NCBI GenBank assembly: GCA_035771175.1
Contig: CM069606.1
Location: 32,298,316-32,362,315 of the forward strand
DNA: 64,000 bases
Origin: Paratinospora sagittata
Lineage: Eukaryota > Streptophyta > Magnoliopsida > Ranunculales > Menispermaceae
Direction of reading: 5' to 3'
This document shows, one piece after another, positions 1 to 12,800 of the stretch (positions are counted from its first letter, which is position 1; every line of letters begins with the position of its first letter). Under the pieces are notes generated by a model, which saw nothing but the letters and a program-made list of their open reading frames with translations, was not told where the DNA came from and made no database searches. The translations under genes and the position numbers were made by a program.

Positions 1-1152
1 AATGATGGGATTAGATGAGATTTAGGCCTATTGTTTATATGTGGGCTGATTTAGGGTTGATGTGTAATGTCTATATGATTGAGCATAGAAATTGATGTAT
101 GGTAGGATATTGATGTATGTTTCAGGATCTTGATTGGGTTGATTCGGTTTGGTGGTCGTGTGTGGTTAAATACTCTCGCGAGGCTTGGTTGTGAGTAGAC
201 TTCATTTATGATTATATCTTTTATGTCATCATATCACTTATATATATTGTATGTTGAAAGCATGAATGTGTTCTAATGTTTTGAATGATGCATTGATTTG
301 AGAAAACCTTATGACTTTGGTTGGGCCCATCTATCTGGCTAATAGGGGGACTTAACATTGTCATAGGAGGGTTTTAGTAAAGGAAATGATTGGGGTCAAC
401 GGTACGGTGAAATAGACGTGCACTAGTAACCCAATGCATGTGGAATGTGGATCCAAATTGATAAGCTTTTACTTGCATCGAACTTATTATAAATGCTTGA
501 TATCTATATGTTATGAGCTTTTAATCATGCTACACATTGACATGCATACATGATATTTATTGATGAGTATTGATAGCATATTTGAATTCTATTCACTGGG
601 CACCGTTGGCTCACCCTCATTTTCCTCTTTAGGTTCTTCTGTCCCGAATAAGGGCAAAGGAGTAGTTATATCTTGAGGGTCTTGCCTGCGAGAGAATCCA
701 AGGCCTCGATGTGAGTTGAGAGGCATTTTGATTGAACTGTGTTTTAAATTATGAAGTATTATATTTTGGATTATGTAATTATAACACTTACCACATTGTA
801 GTATGGGTGAGTTGGGACTTGTTAGATAGACCATGTGGGCATATGACGGTTTTTATTTGTACCCACAATTTTGGACTTTATGTGTATGTCAATTTTAATG
901 GACTGTAGGGATTATGATTTTATTTGTGGTTCATTTTTATGGATTATCTCTTGTCTTTGATGATTAATACGGTGGGTAGTTTTGTTTAGTACCTTTTGAT
1001 ATTATGTCGTTGTTTGAGATAAGGCTCGTAGGGTCTCAACCACCTCACGGGAGTTGAGGAGTGGTCGGAGATGCCTACGCCGGGCGTCCCGCCCCGGCAT
1101 TCCGCACGCCATTCCCTGCGGGGTTGGTGGTCTGGGGTGCGGGGTCGCCACA
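1..1152 (+). mobile_element. Gypsy LTR, 3' part (copy A), cut by the window edge
   Basis: This segment is the reverse complement of the low-coordinate parts of the elements at 38720-41489 and 54048-57010. All three share a GC-rich terminal block (here about 1024-1152) that ends GGGGTCGCCACA, and a block near 590-720 with a C/T-rich stretch and the GCTCACCCTCATTTTCC sequence. The other two copies are bounded by short target duplications, which makes them LTRs. Copy A ends at 1152 with CA; its 5' part lies outside the window. No coding potential is evident. Whether it is a solo LTR or part of a full element cannot be decided here. Confidence 0.8.
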
Positions 1153-1996
1153 ACAATCGTAAGGAACACCGGTGTGGTGTTGACCGAAAACCCCCCGATT
1201 CCTAAGTTAGAGCTTGTTCAAGACTATAGCAATAACTCTTATAGAAAGTTGTTCGTACCTAATGGTGAGGGAGATAGGTCTTAATTATAGAGGATGTCCT
1301 CTGGCCGAAGTGGCTAGCTACCCAGTAGGCATGGTGCCACGCGTTGGTTGAGATGAGCTGGATGAGCTCATCTATTCCGAGTTGGTCTTGGAGAAGGAAT
1401 CTCATCCTTTTCTGGATGATCCCTATCTTACGGGTTCATCTCAGAATAAGAATCTTATCTCATCTCGGATGATCCCTATATTCCTTATTTGTCTCGGAGG
1501 AAGAGTCTTATTTCGTTTTTATGTCGAAGTCCGTGTTTGAGAATGCAATTACCTCAGATTCATTGGGATACAACATGCTAGGAAGGACTCCCTAATCTAC
1601 TCTGTCTTGTCTGAAATGATCAGCTCGGCTCGAGGCCGAGCTATCAGCAATGAATCAGCTCGTCTCAAGGCCGAGTTGTCAGCAATGAGCTTGGTTGGGT
1701 CAAGCTAACGATGACATCGTGTTTTTGGGATTTTCGTAAAGATCACCTCGCCTGGTCAGCTCGGATGGTTTCCCATGGTCAAAGCAAATCTAATTCGGCT
1801 AAGCACACCTGGCGGTCTTATCATTTTACGCGATTTTTACCTCGCCACCTCAGCTCGTCAACCTCTACACGTGGCATATGCTTTCTATATCACCAACTCA
1901 ACTCTTTCTGTGTCCAGGTCAGCTATTATCCGAGCTGACCACCCAACAATTATTATAAATTATATAAAGAGGAGTGAAAAAAAACCCTTAAAACAC
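1153..1996. other. Unassigned, repeat-like sequence without a gene
   Basis: No convincing ORF is present. A tandem duplication of about 35 bp lies at roughly 1619-1690, with the core ATCAGCTCG..CTC.AGGCCGAG.T.TCAGCAATGA. An AT-rich stretch ending TATATAAAGAGG near 1958-1972 resembles a TATA box, as in an LTR promoter, but no paired LTR or primer-binding site was found. Confidence 0.4.
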
Positions 1997-1999
1997 TAA

Positions 2000-3742
2000 G
2001 GTTGTGTTTGGTACGTGGTAATCTTTAGATGGAAATGAGAATAAGATTCCTGGGAAAGTGATTAATGAGAATCTGAAGATGAAAATGTTATATTACTGTA
2101 TTTGGTTTCGCATGAGAATTTTATACAACTTTTCTTAAAATATCACATTATTCTATTTGGTAACACATCATAATATTAGATAATGAAATAATTTTTATTA
2201 TAAAATATTAATTTTATTAAAAATAATAATATTAATTTACAAATAATAAAGTATTTTTTATCAAAATAATAAACTTAATTTTTATTAAAATAGTAAGAAT
2301 GGTTTTTTATTAAATATAATAAAATAAGTTGTGATAAAAAATATTAATTAAATTATTTTAAAAATAAAATGAATATTTCATAAAAACATAAAAATTGTTA
2401 TTATTAATTGGAAATTATAATAAAAATAATTTTTAAATAATAAAGTGTTTTTATTAAAATAATAAACTTAATTTTAATTAAAAATAGTTAAATTGGTTTT
2501 TTATTAAAAATAATAAAATTAATTTTAAAAATAATAAAATGAATATTTCATAAAAATATAAAAATAATTATTGCATTGGGATGCATTTCGTGACAATTTT
2601 GACATGTTTTCACTCATTCTGGGCTAATTTGGACGAAGGGGCACCGTTCCCCACTCGTTACTCTCATGTGGGCTATAGGTGGGGTATGATACCCCACCGC
2701 CCAAATGAGCTCAGACTGAATGTAAACATGACAAAATTATTATAAAATACATCCCAATACAATATGATATGTGAAAATGAAAAAAATAAAAATAAATAAG
2801 AGGATCGGTCGGACAAGACCGACCCTTACAAAAGAGGGTTGACCGATCATGGGCAAACCTTACAAATGAGGTTCGACCGGCCATGGCCAACCCTCTTGTA
2901 CAATGGTCGGCCTCGGGCCGACCTTCATGACGATTTTTTGAAAAAAAATATCATTTTAGTAATTTCAGTTAAGGGTATTTAAGGAATTACATAAAATAGG
3001 TGGAGTGGGGTGCAAATAGTCCATTAATGAGGTCTATCTAGCTGCTCTCATATAAAGATAAAATAAAAAATATTTTTCAAATAATAAAGTATTTTTATTA
3101 AAATAATAAGCTTAATTTTAATTAAAAATTGTTAAAATTGGTTTTTTATTAAAAATAATAAAATTAGTTGTGATAAAAATATTAATAAAATTTATTTTAA
3201 AAATAACAAAATGAATATTTTGTAAAATATAAAAATTATTATTATCAATATAAAGTTAGAATAAAAAATATTCTTCAAATAATAAACTATTTTTATTAAA
3301 ATAATAAACTTTATTTTAATTAAAAAATAGTAAAATTAGTTTTTATTAAAAATAATAAAATTAGTTGTGATGAAAAAATAATATTATTATTATTTTTCAA
3401 AAATAATAAAATAAATATTTCATAAAAATATAAAAATTATTATTGCAATATATTTTATTAAAATAAAAAATTATTATATTATTTAAAAATATTAATATAG
3501 GTGAAATAAGGGATGTGACTTTATTTTTTTGGGTTGTCGTTGGTTTTTTGTTTCTTTTTTTGCCTTTTTTAAAATAAAATAAAAAACTTTTCACGGTAAT
3601 CACTTTCTAGGGAAAGTAAATATTACTTATCTCTATAAGAATCACTTTTCTATTTTATGTGAAAATCTTACTTTCTCACTCTTAAAACGTGCAAATAATG
3701 AAACAAATATAAGAATCTTTTACCCCATATCAAATGCCCCCT
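2000..3742. mobile_element. PIF/Harbinger-like MITE (copy 1), AT-rich
   Basis: The left end reads GGTTGTGTTTGGTACG and the right end, reverse-complemented, reads GGGGGCATTTGATATG; the two are imperfect inverted repeats. A 3-bp TAA lies on both sides (1997-1999 and 3743-3745), as expected for PIF/Harbinger. The interior is diverged AT-rich units built on AATAATAAAGTATTTTTATTAAAATAATAAAC and a TTGGTTTTTTATTAAAAATAAT block, repeated several times. It has no transposase. A sister copy lies at 17837-18955. Another palindromic element (2571-2762) sits inside it. Confidence 0.6.
2571..2762. repeat. Palindromic MITE-like repeat nested in the AT-rich MITE
   Basis: Arms 2571-2620 and 2713-2762 are imperfect inverted repeats (TTGCATTGGGATGCATTTCG against TTGTATTGGGATGTATTTTA after reverse complement). 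The centre holds a second inverted pair around CATGTGGGCTATAGGTGGGG. A diverged copy in the opposite orientation lies at about 28672-28850. The sequence to the right (2800-2930) is a run of GGTCGG/CCGACC hairpin motifs and may belong to the same element, which would then end near 3050. Confidence 0.6.
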
Positions 3743-4023
3743 TAAGATCCACAACTTCCCTTCTTCCATCAACAAAGGTATCATTTTTGTTCTATTTTTC
3801 TGTTCGATTTTATGGGTGGTTCAATATACTCGAGGCGTCTTTGTGCCAAAACTTATATTTATTCCAATAGGAGTGACACAAGGCAATGCTAAAAGGAAGG
3901 CCTTGATTCAACACCATAGCCTTCGGCAAATAACAACGGGGCTTAATGGTCAATAATATTCTTCATCATCCTCCAAATTGTGTGATATGTAGTCTCCGTA
4001 AGAACAAAAAATTATAGATTTTT

Positions 4024-4913
4024 GACATTTTTGGGCATGATTTTTTTTATTATATCTAAAAATAGATAAACAAAAATACTATGTCTAAAACTAAGCAAGT
4101 TTTGAATACTTCACCGTCTTTTCGATGTCATCTCTTCGACGTCCTCTTTCTTCGGCATCTAGTTCACTTTATTTCAAAAATTACATAAGGATTTTTATTC
4201 TTATGTAATTTTTTCATTTTTTTAATAAAGTGAATGGCGCCTCTTTAACAAGTGTCATCCACTGTTAAATAAATAAAAAAAACACAAAATCTAGAAAGTT
4301 TAAAAAAAGTATATGGCTATTAAAAAAATCTGAAACAAAGTGAACGACATCTCTTCAAGAGGTGCTATTCACTTTGTTAAAAAAAAAAAAAATCCTTGTG
4401 CGATTTCTAAAATAAAGTGAATGGAACGCCGGAGAGAAAAGACGTCGAAGAGACGACACCGGAGAAACGACGGAGGGTTTTTTTTTTTTAGCACTGTAAA
4501 TTTTTTATACTTCGAAGAAATAGTAACAAGTTTATTTTTTTTTTTATAGTGGATGACACTGTCCACTTTGTTTTTAATTTTTTTTAATAGTTGTTCATTT
4601 TTTTTTTTACTTTATTCTAGATTTTTTTTTTTATTTAACAAAAGTTTTTAAGACTTTTTTTATTAAAAAATACGAATAAAAGAAAATGATAAAGTGGTGA
4701 CGCCTCTTGAAGAGGCCCCACCATTTTTCATATATTATATATATATATATATATTTATTTATTTATTGTAACGTGCGCTACCCAATTTTTTTTTTTAAAA
4801 AGCCAACTCATACTTAAGTGGGGCTAGGGTGTCTAAAACTTACATAATTTTAGATATAATATTTTTGTTTGCTTGTTTATAAATATAATAAAAAAATCAT
4901 GCCCAAAAATGTA
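4024..4913. mobile_element. Foldback element with ~80-bp inverted ends
   Basis: The left end starts ACATTTTTGGGCATGATTTT; the right end, reverse-complemented, also starts ACATTTTTGGGCATGATTTT. Similarity continues for about 80 bp on both sides, including CAAAAATA.TAT.TCTAAAA. The interior contains short palindromes such as GCCTCTTGAAGAGGC (4702-4716) and ATCTCTTCAAGAGGT (near 4350) beside repeated TTCACTTT motifs. No ORF of substance and no clear target-site duplication was seen, so the superfamily is open. Confidence 0.6.
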
Positions 4914-4960
4914 AAAGACCCTTGCCGTTTGTTTTAAGGAAGCAAGTTTGAAGTTAGTGG

Positions 4961-5492
4961 TAGTGCTGAGCCCGGGTCGAGCCGGATCGGATTTGGCCCA
5001 AAAACTCACCCAATCTGATCTTATCGGGTGATAAAATTTCTCACCCGAGCCTAATTCAAAAATATATTTTTTAAATATAACCCGATTGACCCGTAACGTC
5101 ATCGGTCAGTCGGGTATATCGGGTTTGATTACCCAACCATAAAAATAAAAATAAAAAGACATCAAATGAAAGCTAGAAATGTAAAAAAAAAGACATCAAA
5201 TGAAAGCTAGAAATGTAATGAAGAAATTATACACATTAAACCCGTAAAGAGAAAAAACTAATCGTTACACAAAAGCACAAACTTAAATAAAATCAATTTA
5301 AAAAAATAAATATTTTTGTTGGGGCCTCTAATTAGAGGCGGGTCGAGTTTGATAGATTAAACCCGAAAATAATCCGACATTACGGGTTGGGGGTTTGTAT
5401 CACCCGACCCACCCAATTGGGATTAAAAAACCCATCCGAACCCAATCGGGTCGGTCGGATTCAGCGGGTAGTCGAACTTTTGCTAAGCCCTC
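4961..5492. mobile_element. Non-autonomous hAT-type element (532 bp)
   Basis: The ends are TAGTGCTGAGC on the left and GAGGGCTTAGC (reverse complement) on the right. The flanks GTTAGTGG (4953-4960) and GTTATTGG (5493-5500) match at seven of eight positions, fitting an 8-bp hAT target-site duplication. The interior is a series of GGGTCGGGTT/AACCCGACCC-like words with no coding capacity. An element with the same style lies at 51215-51731. Confidence 0.6.
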
Positions 5493-5500
5493 GTTATTGG

Positions 5501-8500
5501 AATAAGAAGAGTTTTATCCTTTCAATTTTTCGGTGAAAAAGAATTTGGGATGGCATAAAGAAGAGTTTTATTATTTTTATTTTCATGTGAAAGATGCCCG
5601 TTGTGGTTATTTGACCCACAAACCCTTTTCACTTTTTTATTTTTTATTTTTTATTTTCTAATTAGAAAGGGTAATTATATTACATTAATTGTTTCTACAT
5701 ATATATTATCAATAATATACATTTCACTTTTTGAATCTAAGTTTCAAGTAAATTTTTCATTTTTCATTTTTCATTTTTTTTGTCTTTGATATTACTTTTT
5801 TTTTCCTTTTATTTCTGTTTCTTTTCTATGCATATTAAATCCTATACAATGTGGCATAGCTAGTTATCTCACTACCATTTTTATTTTTATTTTTTTCTTT
5901 CTTTTGACAAAATTGAATGATCAGAGGTAATTAATTAAGATCTTAGAAAAGAAGGCGTGAACCTCCAACCTTGATGGAAGTTAAAGTTGTGCCTTGTCCC
6001 TTGAATTGCAAGTGGTTGGCTACCATTGTTAATTTAAGAATATGCATAAGATTAATTATAGAATTCTAGATAATTTGCATAATGGCATTAGATGTAAAAT
6101 AACTGTTCCATAGTTTTAGATTTGTAAAAGGATAAAAAGGCTATATTAGTATAAAATCATGGATGGAACCTTATTAGTTAAATTGTTTGACACCTATCTA
6201 TATGGTGAACTCTAAGAATGTTGATGTAATGCAAACATGAGATTAAGTACTCTTAACATTGACATTTTCAAATAGACAATCAAGAATGCTTTTTAAATAT
6301 CTTTAAAACATATATCACATTTTTTTATACTATTTTAAAAATGATACTAATATGTAAAAATAAAAGGGAAAATTTTTTAGGGCGACGTGAGAGAAAGGGA
6401 AAGAAAATATAAGTAATATATAGCATCAACCCATAAAAAAAAAAGGTTTTTGACTTGATTATCTTAATTAATTAAAATTATGATACTAATACTAAATATT
6501 TAAAAGTAATGACCTATATACCCAATATTCTACAGTGATATTTCACGTGGACAGGGCTGATTGGATTTTTTTTTTTTTTGCCACGTTGAAAGCTTCTTTT
6601 AAGAAGACACCTTCAATTCAAATCAGATTTGAACTAAAACTAAAACTTTTGGTTAGAGGGTCAAAAATTTACTGAGGCATGGGAGTTGGGTTCCGGTAGT
6701 TCCTAGGAGGATATTGAGACTCGCTCCAAGTGGACGAGCAAAGAAAAAACAACGTGAATTGGCCGCGATTGCCTAAAACGTGTTTTCTAAGTCATTTTAG
6801 TTCATTTTAACTAAAACATTCAATTGGAGGGTCAAAATTAGCTGAGGCATGAGATTTGAATTCCGTCGGTTTCGAGAGTTCTTAGGAAGATATTGGGACT
6901 TGCACCAAGTGGCGAGCATAAAAAATATTACGTGGATCGGCCGCGGATGCATCAAACGCATTTTATAAGTTTATTTAGTTCATTTTAATTAAAACTTTTG
7001 ATTCGGGTGTCAAAAATTCACCGAAATATGAGAGTTGGTTCCGAGGGATCCGGAGAGGATATTGAGGCAGACATCAATCTTAATACTAGATGGCTATGAG
7101 AAATTGTAATGGTTATCATCATCTTATAAGCTATGGATATACCGCTGTATAATTAAATTGCAGAAATACTAAAATGACCTATAAACTAGATCCAAAATTA
7201 TACCATATTTGACATGGCAGAGTACTGGTGGGCGGTCGCCATTCATTTTTTATTAAAATAATTTAGTAATTTATTGATTCACCACATCACCTTAGATATA
7301 ATTTTGGGTGGTTTTAGTACACCCCCACCCAATTTATTATACCTGGGCTGCCTTGATTAGTAATTTAAAACTTAGGATATAATCATATAATACCCAAAAA
7401 ATAAGTCAAAGACTAGTTCAGTGTATTTTTTTTTTTTTTGATAAAAAAAGGAAAAAGGAAAAGAATGGTTTTAAATTTGACAAACCAAATGCTTTTTCCA
7501 TACTTGCTGTTTTTACAGATCACAAACCAAAGAAGGTGCCTCAGCTTCTCTCCCATAAAATTAGGATTCTGCACACATTTTGGGTAACCATGAAGAAATA
7601 ATATATAATTGAAGCTCACAAAATTGATAATTGATACCTGATCTGTTCCATTAATAAAGAAGAGGATGCGGGTAGTGGATAGTACTTGGGGGAGAATATA
7701 CAGCAGGGGCGACCTGAGAACACATGAACTTAACTAACCAACCAATAATAATGACTTAAATCAATGAGCTCATGTGTTCTCAAGTCGCTCCTGTTGAACG
7801 CTGCCCCCTAAAATTGCTCTTCTTCTTCTCCTTTACAACGCTATTTGACATGAAATTTTGTTGTTAAATAGGAATAAGAAGATAAACAAGCATGACTCTT
7901 TGATTGGGAATTGCCAGCACGTACGCAAGTAGAAGAGGAAAGGGAAGACTACGTACTTTCTCCTCCTCTTCCTCCCTCTCTAAAACTCTAATATGTACTG
8001 CAAACTGTACTTGTGGTATTGTTTGGGAACTTCGTAGTACAAGCTTGTACATGTTCCAATCCAAAGGTTGGATTCGGAATTTCGTAAAAGGAAAAACCCA
8101 AAACCCTCTTTCTTGGACAAATAATAAAATTATATTATATTATATAATTATATGTAAGAATCTAAAAAATGTGGGGCAAAGGGTTACTTTTATTTTAGTT
8201 TTCTTCTTTAAAGATGTAATGCAACATACTAATCAAATTTTGAAAATTTGAAAACCACAAAAATTAGCTTTAGAAAGTTTATTATAAAATAACTTATTTT
8301 AATTACGTTGGTTGGTATTTAGTAGTTTAACCTCAACTTAACCCAATCAAATTAAATATTTTTCCAACTACACAATATTAGCTACATTAATCTACTTCTT
8401 CCTCTCTGTTTTATCAAGAGCTAATTAACATTATAATAATAAGTAGTTATATCTTTTTTAATTATTTTTATCAATATTATTTTAGGTCTTTCTCTATCTT

Positions 8501-8693
8501 TATAATTATGATGGATTGTTAATAAACCTCTCTTCCTCATTGGGCATCTAAATGTTTTTATTTTATATGCTCGAATGACCTTAATGGATTTATTCTCTCA
8601 TTTTATCTTTAATTGGGATTATTTTTACTATTTCTCAAATAAGAGGATGAGATGTTAGATATTGAATGCTTCACATCTAAAATACAATAAAAA
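5501..8693. other. AT-rich intergenic sequence without genes
   Basis: No supported gene. It contains homopolymer and AT-rich tracts, the tandem array at 6642-7066 described separately, and otherwise unique-looking sequence. Short ORFs here have no recognisable motif and lie in low-complexity sequence. Confidence 0.5.
6642..7066 (+). repeat. Tandem repeat, two and a half units of about 170-180 bp
   Basis: Units begin at 6642, 6823 and 6991, each with AAAAC(T/A)TT followed by GGGTCAAAA or a near variant. Shared landmarks in each unit are GAGGCATG(A/G)GA.TT, (G/A)GATATTG(A/G)GAC, CAAGTGG..GAGCA and TTTAGTTCATTTTAA. The first two units are 181 and 168 bp; the third is partial and ends near 7066. 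The divergence between units is substantial, so the array is old. Confidence 0.7.
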
Positions 8694-9592
8694 TAGAGGG
8701 TTGATATTTGAACCCTATTTATGTACTATCATCACCCTAATTACTAGCACTACCCCACTCAAGATATTAACACTATTCCTACCCAGCCAAAAAATCAAAA
8801 AACCCTAAACTACCTTTCTCATTTTAACACCACCATTCTCTTCTTCTTCCCATTATTTTCTTCCCCCTAAAACCCTAGCCCCCAAATCCAAAGCCGTAGG
8901 TTTACACCATTTTCTTTTCTCTCTCTTCATTTCCCTCCAAATCCCTAGTTTCCCATCATTCAAATGGCTCGTTATTTTTTAGTTTTTTTTTGCAAAAAAT
9001 CACACTTTGGTTCGGCCCTGCACGACCAAACCTTATACAGTACGACCGAACCTCTTATTTATTTTTATTTTTTTCACCTTCTAACATATATTTTTAGGCA
9101 TTTCTTGACATTTTTTATTTGTCTATTAACATTCGGACCTAAAACAAATGTCAAGAAATGCCTAGAAATACATGCTAGAAGGTGAAAATAAAAAAAATGA
9201 AAAAAAAGAGGTTCGCCCGAGTACGACCAAACCTACTATATAAGGTTTGGCCACGCAAGGTCGAACCAACGTGCAATTTTTTACAAAAAAAAAAAAAAAA
9301 CAACGAACCATTCGAATATACCAAATACTTCTCAAAATGGTTTAAATCTTTCAAAAGAAACTAAAAAGACTTTGAATTTGTTCTTACAAGCAACAAAAAA
9401 ATATAGATTAGAGAAGTGATTTGAAGAAAGAAGATGAATAAGATGGTGGGTGGGTGGGTGGGAGAGCTGATAAAATAATTTAAAATAAGGCCATTTGGGT
9501 CATTTGACGGTAGGGTTGTTTAGGAATTCAAAGTTTTTGGTTTAGTGGGGTGATGATAATCCATAAATGAGATCCACCTAGCAACCCTCTAA
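8694..9592. mobile_element. MITE-like element with a long central hairpin
   Basis: The left end near AGAGGGTTGATATTTGAACC and the right end, reverse-complemented (AGAGGGTTGCTAGGTGGATC), agree over about 50 bp, including TATTTATG and TATCATCACCC. A 10-bp word AAATAAGAGG is present at 8637-8646 and 9593-9602, though the left copy is offset from the inverted repeat. The centre is a foldback: about 8985-9135 and 9145-9290 are inverted copies around TTTAGGCATTTCTTGACATT, with arms carrying GGTTCGG and CGACCAAACC words. The two ORFs that cover it are opposite arms of this hairpin, not genes. Confidence 0.6.
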
Positions 9593-9879
9593 AAATAAGA
9601 GGTTAAAGTTTTATATAAGAAATATCATAAATGATTAAAATTTTAAAATATGTTATAATATATGTTTATCCTTAGTAAAAAAAATTATAAGAAATTAAAA
9701 TATTCATTGTTTATTAATATTTAAATTACAAAAAAGTTGCAAACATTGGCTAGCTCTAACAGTATGCATCTGGACCATTTCACTTCAAATCTGGAGATCG
9801 ATTCCCTCCCTTTGCAAATAAGTGAGAGTTTTTCCTCCCCTAATAAAAGTGGGAGAGAGACCATAATAGTTGGTTCACA

Positions 9880-12800
9880 GGGTCCTCATCCGGGCCCTTT
9901 GTAAAAGTTGTCACTTTGACCCGTTCGACGTCGAAACATGTCGAAAACGGTGATTTGGATCCAGTGGAGCTCGCTCCATTGAGGAAGAAATTTCTGTCAC
10001 CGATTACATCCATGGATTGATCTCCTAGATATGTGGTCCGATTGAGCTGAAAGTTTTTCAGCTCATTATTTCCTGATAGATATTTATTATGAACGGTGAA
10101 GATCTTGATCGGAGTTGTCTACTGTGAGTTATAAGACCTCAAACATTGTTTCACGGATTTATAGATTTTCTTGCGCAGTTTTGATCATACAGTTGGATCA
10201 TGTAATCTCACCGTTGGATTGTGTTGAAAGTTTACCACAATGTTCATAACTGACTCATAAAACTTTTGATCGGTTAAGATGTTAATGGGCTGAGTATTTT
10301 GCAAGAAATTTATTATCTAATTTCAATTATTGCAACAGGAAAATTGATTTTTGACAGTTTTTGACAACTTTTAGTTGTGGGCCCAAGCTTGTCTATTTAA
10401 GCTATTAACATGGTTTTTTTTAACTCATTTGCACATTTTGCACTTGAGAAAGAGGAGAGAAGTGACGGAGGAGAGAAAGGAGAGGAAAAATTAGGGTTTG
10501 GTGGTTTCTTGCTCAAGAACACCTAAGGTTTGCATTTTTCCTCCATTTCTTCCTTGAATCTCTCTATTAGTTGCATGATAGCTTCATTTTGAGCATGAGG
10601 GTTTTATTTTGATGCATGCATTGTGATGAACCTCGGATGGGTGGTGTTCCAACCCTAGGTTCTAGTTGCATGTACCTCTTTTAGCTTGTTTATATCATTA
10701 ATGGCCTTCCTAGACCTCAACCAACATTTAGTAAGTGTTTTCCAACCATTGAATCCCGGATTTGTGAGGGGTAGTGGAAATCCAAAGTTGGAGTTGAGTC
10801 TTGCATGTCGCATATGTGTGATTAGAGTGTGTTAGGAGTACACTAATGGTGAAACCCCTAATTTCTAACAAGAAATTGGAGGGGTTTAGTTCAAATGACC
10901 TATACTTAGTTCATGGCCTTAGACTTTTCCAAAATCTTTGCATGTCAACTATGTTGACCTAGTGGCCATTGTGAATGATTCCATAATGCAAGATAAATAA
11001 AACTCATGGCTGATCATGGTGGCCTAGTATAAATTGGCAATATGGCATAAGTAGAGAAATTTTCAGATTTTTGGGGTTTTGATACTCTTGATAGAAAATC
11101 TGGATATTTATGCAATGTAAGTCTAATAAATAGTGATTAGGGTTGATTGATGGGCTTTTGACATGATTACCCTTAAAAAAAAAAAAATTTCACAAATACC
11201 ATCGAAATACAAATAATGACTCATTTGCCATATTTTACTGTTCATTACACAGTCATCACTCCAAACAAGCGTCACGTCGGCGCCTAGGTGGCATTTTAAG
11301 GAAGGCGTCTTTTCAAAAGACGCCTTCCCTTCACGCCTTCCTCAACTCTTTTTTTTAAATTTTTTTGCTTTTCTTTGCCATATAATACCCAAAGCTACAT
11401 TAGCTTTTTCATTATGTGCAAGCAAAACACATTGATTTACTGCACCAAACCCTATTTTTTTAATGGTCAAACACGGCTCACTTATTCAACTTTTAATTAT
11501 GATCTCTTTTGGGGTGGAAAAGAACAAAAGCAACCCCACTTCTCTACCCTACGCGTTTGGTTTTGTGAACCATTACCAGGTGATTTAGTGCAAGTGGAAA
11601 ACCCACTAAGAGATCATAATTAAAAGTTGAATAAGTGAGTCGTGTTTGACCATTAAAAAAACAGGGTTTGGTGCAGTAAATCAATGTGTTTTGCTTGCAC
11701 ATAATGAAAAAGCTAATGTAGCTTTGGGTATTATATGGCAAAGAAAAGCAAAAAAATTTTAAAAAAAGAGTTGAGGAAGGCGTGTAAAAAAAAATTTGTG
11801 AAGGGAATGCGTCTTTTCAAAAGACGCCTTTCCTTCACCTTAAAAAAAAAAAATTGTGAAGGGAAAGCGTCTTTTGAAAAGACGCATTCCCTTCACTTAA
11901 AAAAAAAAATGAAAGGAAGGCGTCTTTTCAAAAGACGCCTTCCTTAAAATGCCACCTGAGCGCCGACGTGGCGCTTGTTTGGTGTGCTGACTGTGTAATG
12001 AACAGTAAAATATGGCAAATGAGTCATTATTTGTATTTCGATGGTATTTGTGAGATTTTTTTTTAAGGGTAATCATGTCAAAAGCCCGTTGATTGATGGT
12101 GAAATTCAGTGGTTTCACTTGCTGGAAATCCTAAGTGCTGCGTAAAATAGGCCTAGGGCTTGATTTTAGGAAATTTTGCCCAAATTGAGGCTTTTGACCT
12201 AAACCAGGTTAATTGATTAAATTGACTTGGGAATTAGCTAATTGGACCCAAATATAATGAAATTAAGGGTTTAGAATGGTTGAACTTGGGTTAGAATTGA
12301 TTGACCTAGTTCAATTTGACCCTATGCCTATTGTATAAATTTTTTCCAAATTGGGGCATATGCTAAGTATTGGCTTGACTTGGGTTTAAACATGGTGGAT
12401 TAGCATGGACTGATTTTTAGTTATGTGAACCATGTATAATGCAGGATTTTGATTGACCCGATTAGGCCTATTGATAGTCGTAGCGCATAGGAGTGCTTTG
12501 GGAGTATCCTAGTGCTTGTTTGGTTGGAAATTAGATTGGCTAAGTCTAGCTAATCAAATTGTGAATGTTTCTTTTACTTGTGATTTCTATATGTGGCATT
12601 ATAGTATAAAATGCTTTAAATGCTTATCTAATGTAGTATGCATGATTTATTGAATTCATGAACTGTATTTGAGCATAGTCAGTTGGAAAAACAGTTGAGT
12701 TATGTGCATTCCTTAAGCTTGGAATTTCTTATGGAATCCTATTAGGTTGACCGAGAATCCTCAATTGTCGACCTTGCAGACGTTTTTTATGGGTTGTGTA

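Noticed and set aside
1054..1284. Arg/Gly-rich 76-codon ORF at the GC-rich end of copy A, with counterparts in copies B and C
   Set aside because: It lies across an LTR terminus and its flank; the shared amino acids reflect conserved GC-rich LTR DNA, not a gene.
7904..8251. 115-codon plus-strand ORF starting MGIASTYASRRGKG
   Set aside because: No recognisable motif, runs into AT-rich sequence, and an antisense ORF covers the same bases; no splice or promoter context supports it.
8964..9364. Two plus-strand ORFs of 60-73 codons
   Set aside because: They are the two arms of a hairpin inside a MITE-like element, so the open frames are incidental.
11375..12118. Several small ORFs, two with the same N terminus on opposite strands
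   Set aside because: They mirror each other because the 11152-12087 element is an inverted repeat.
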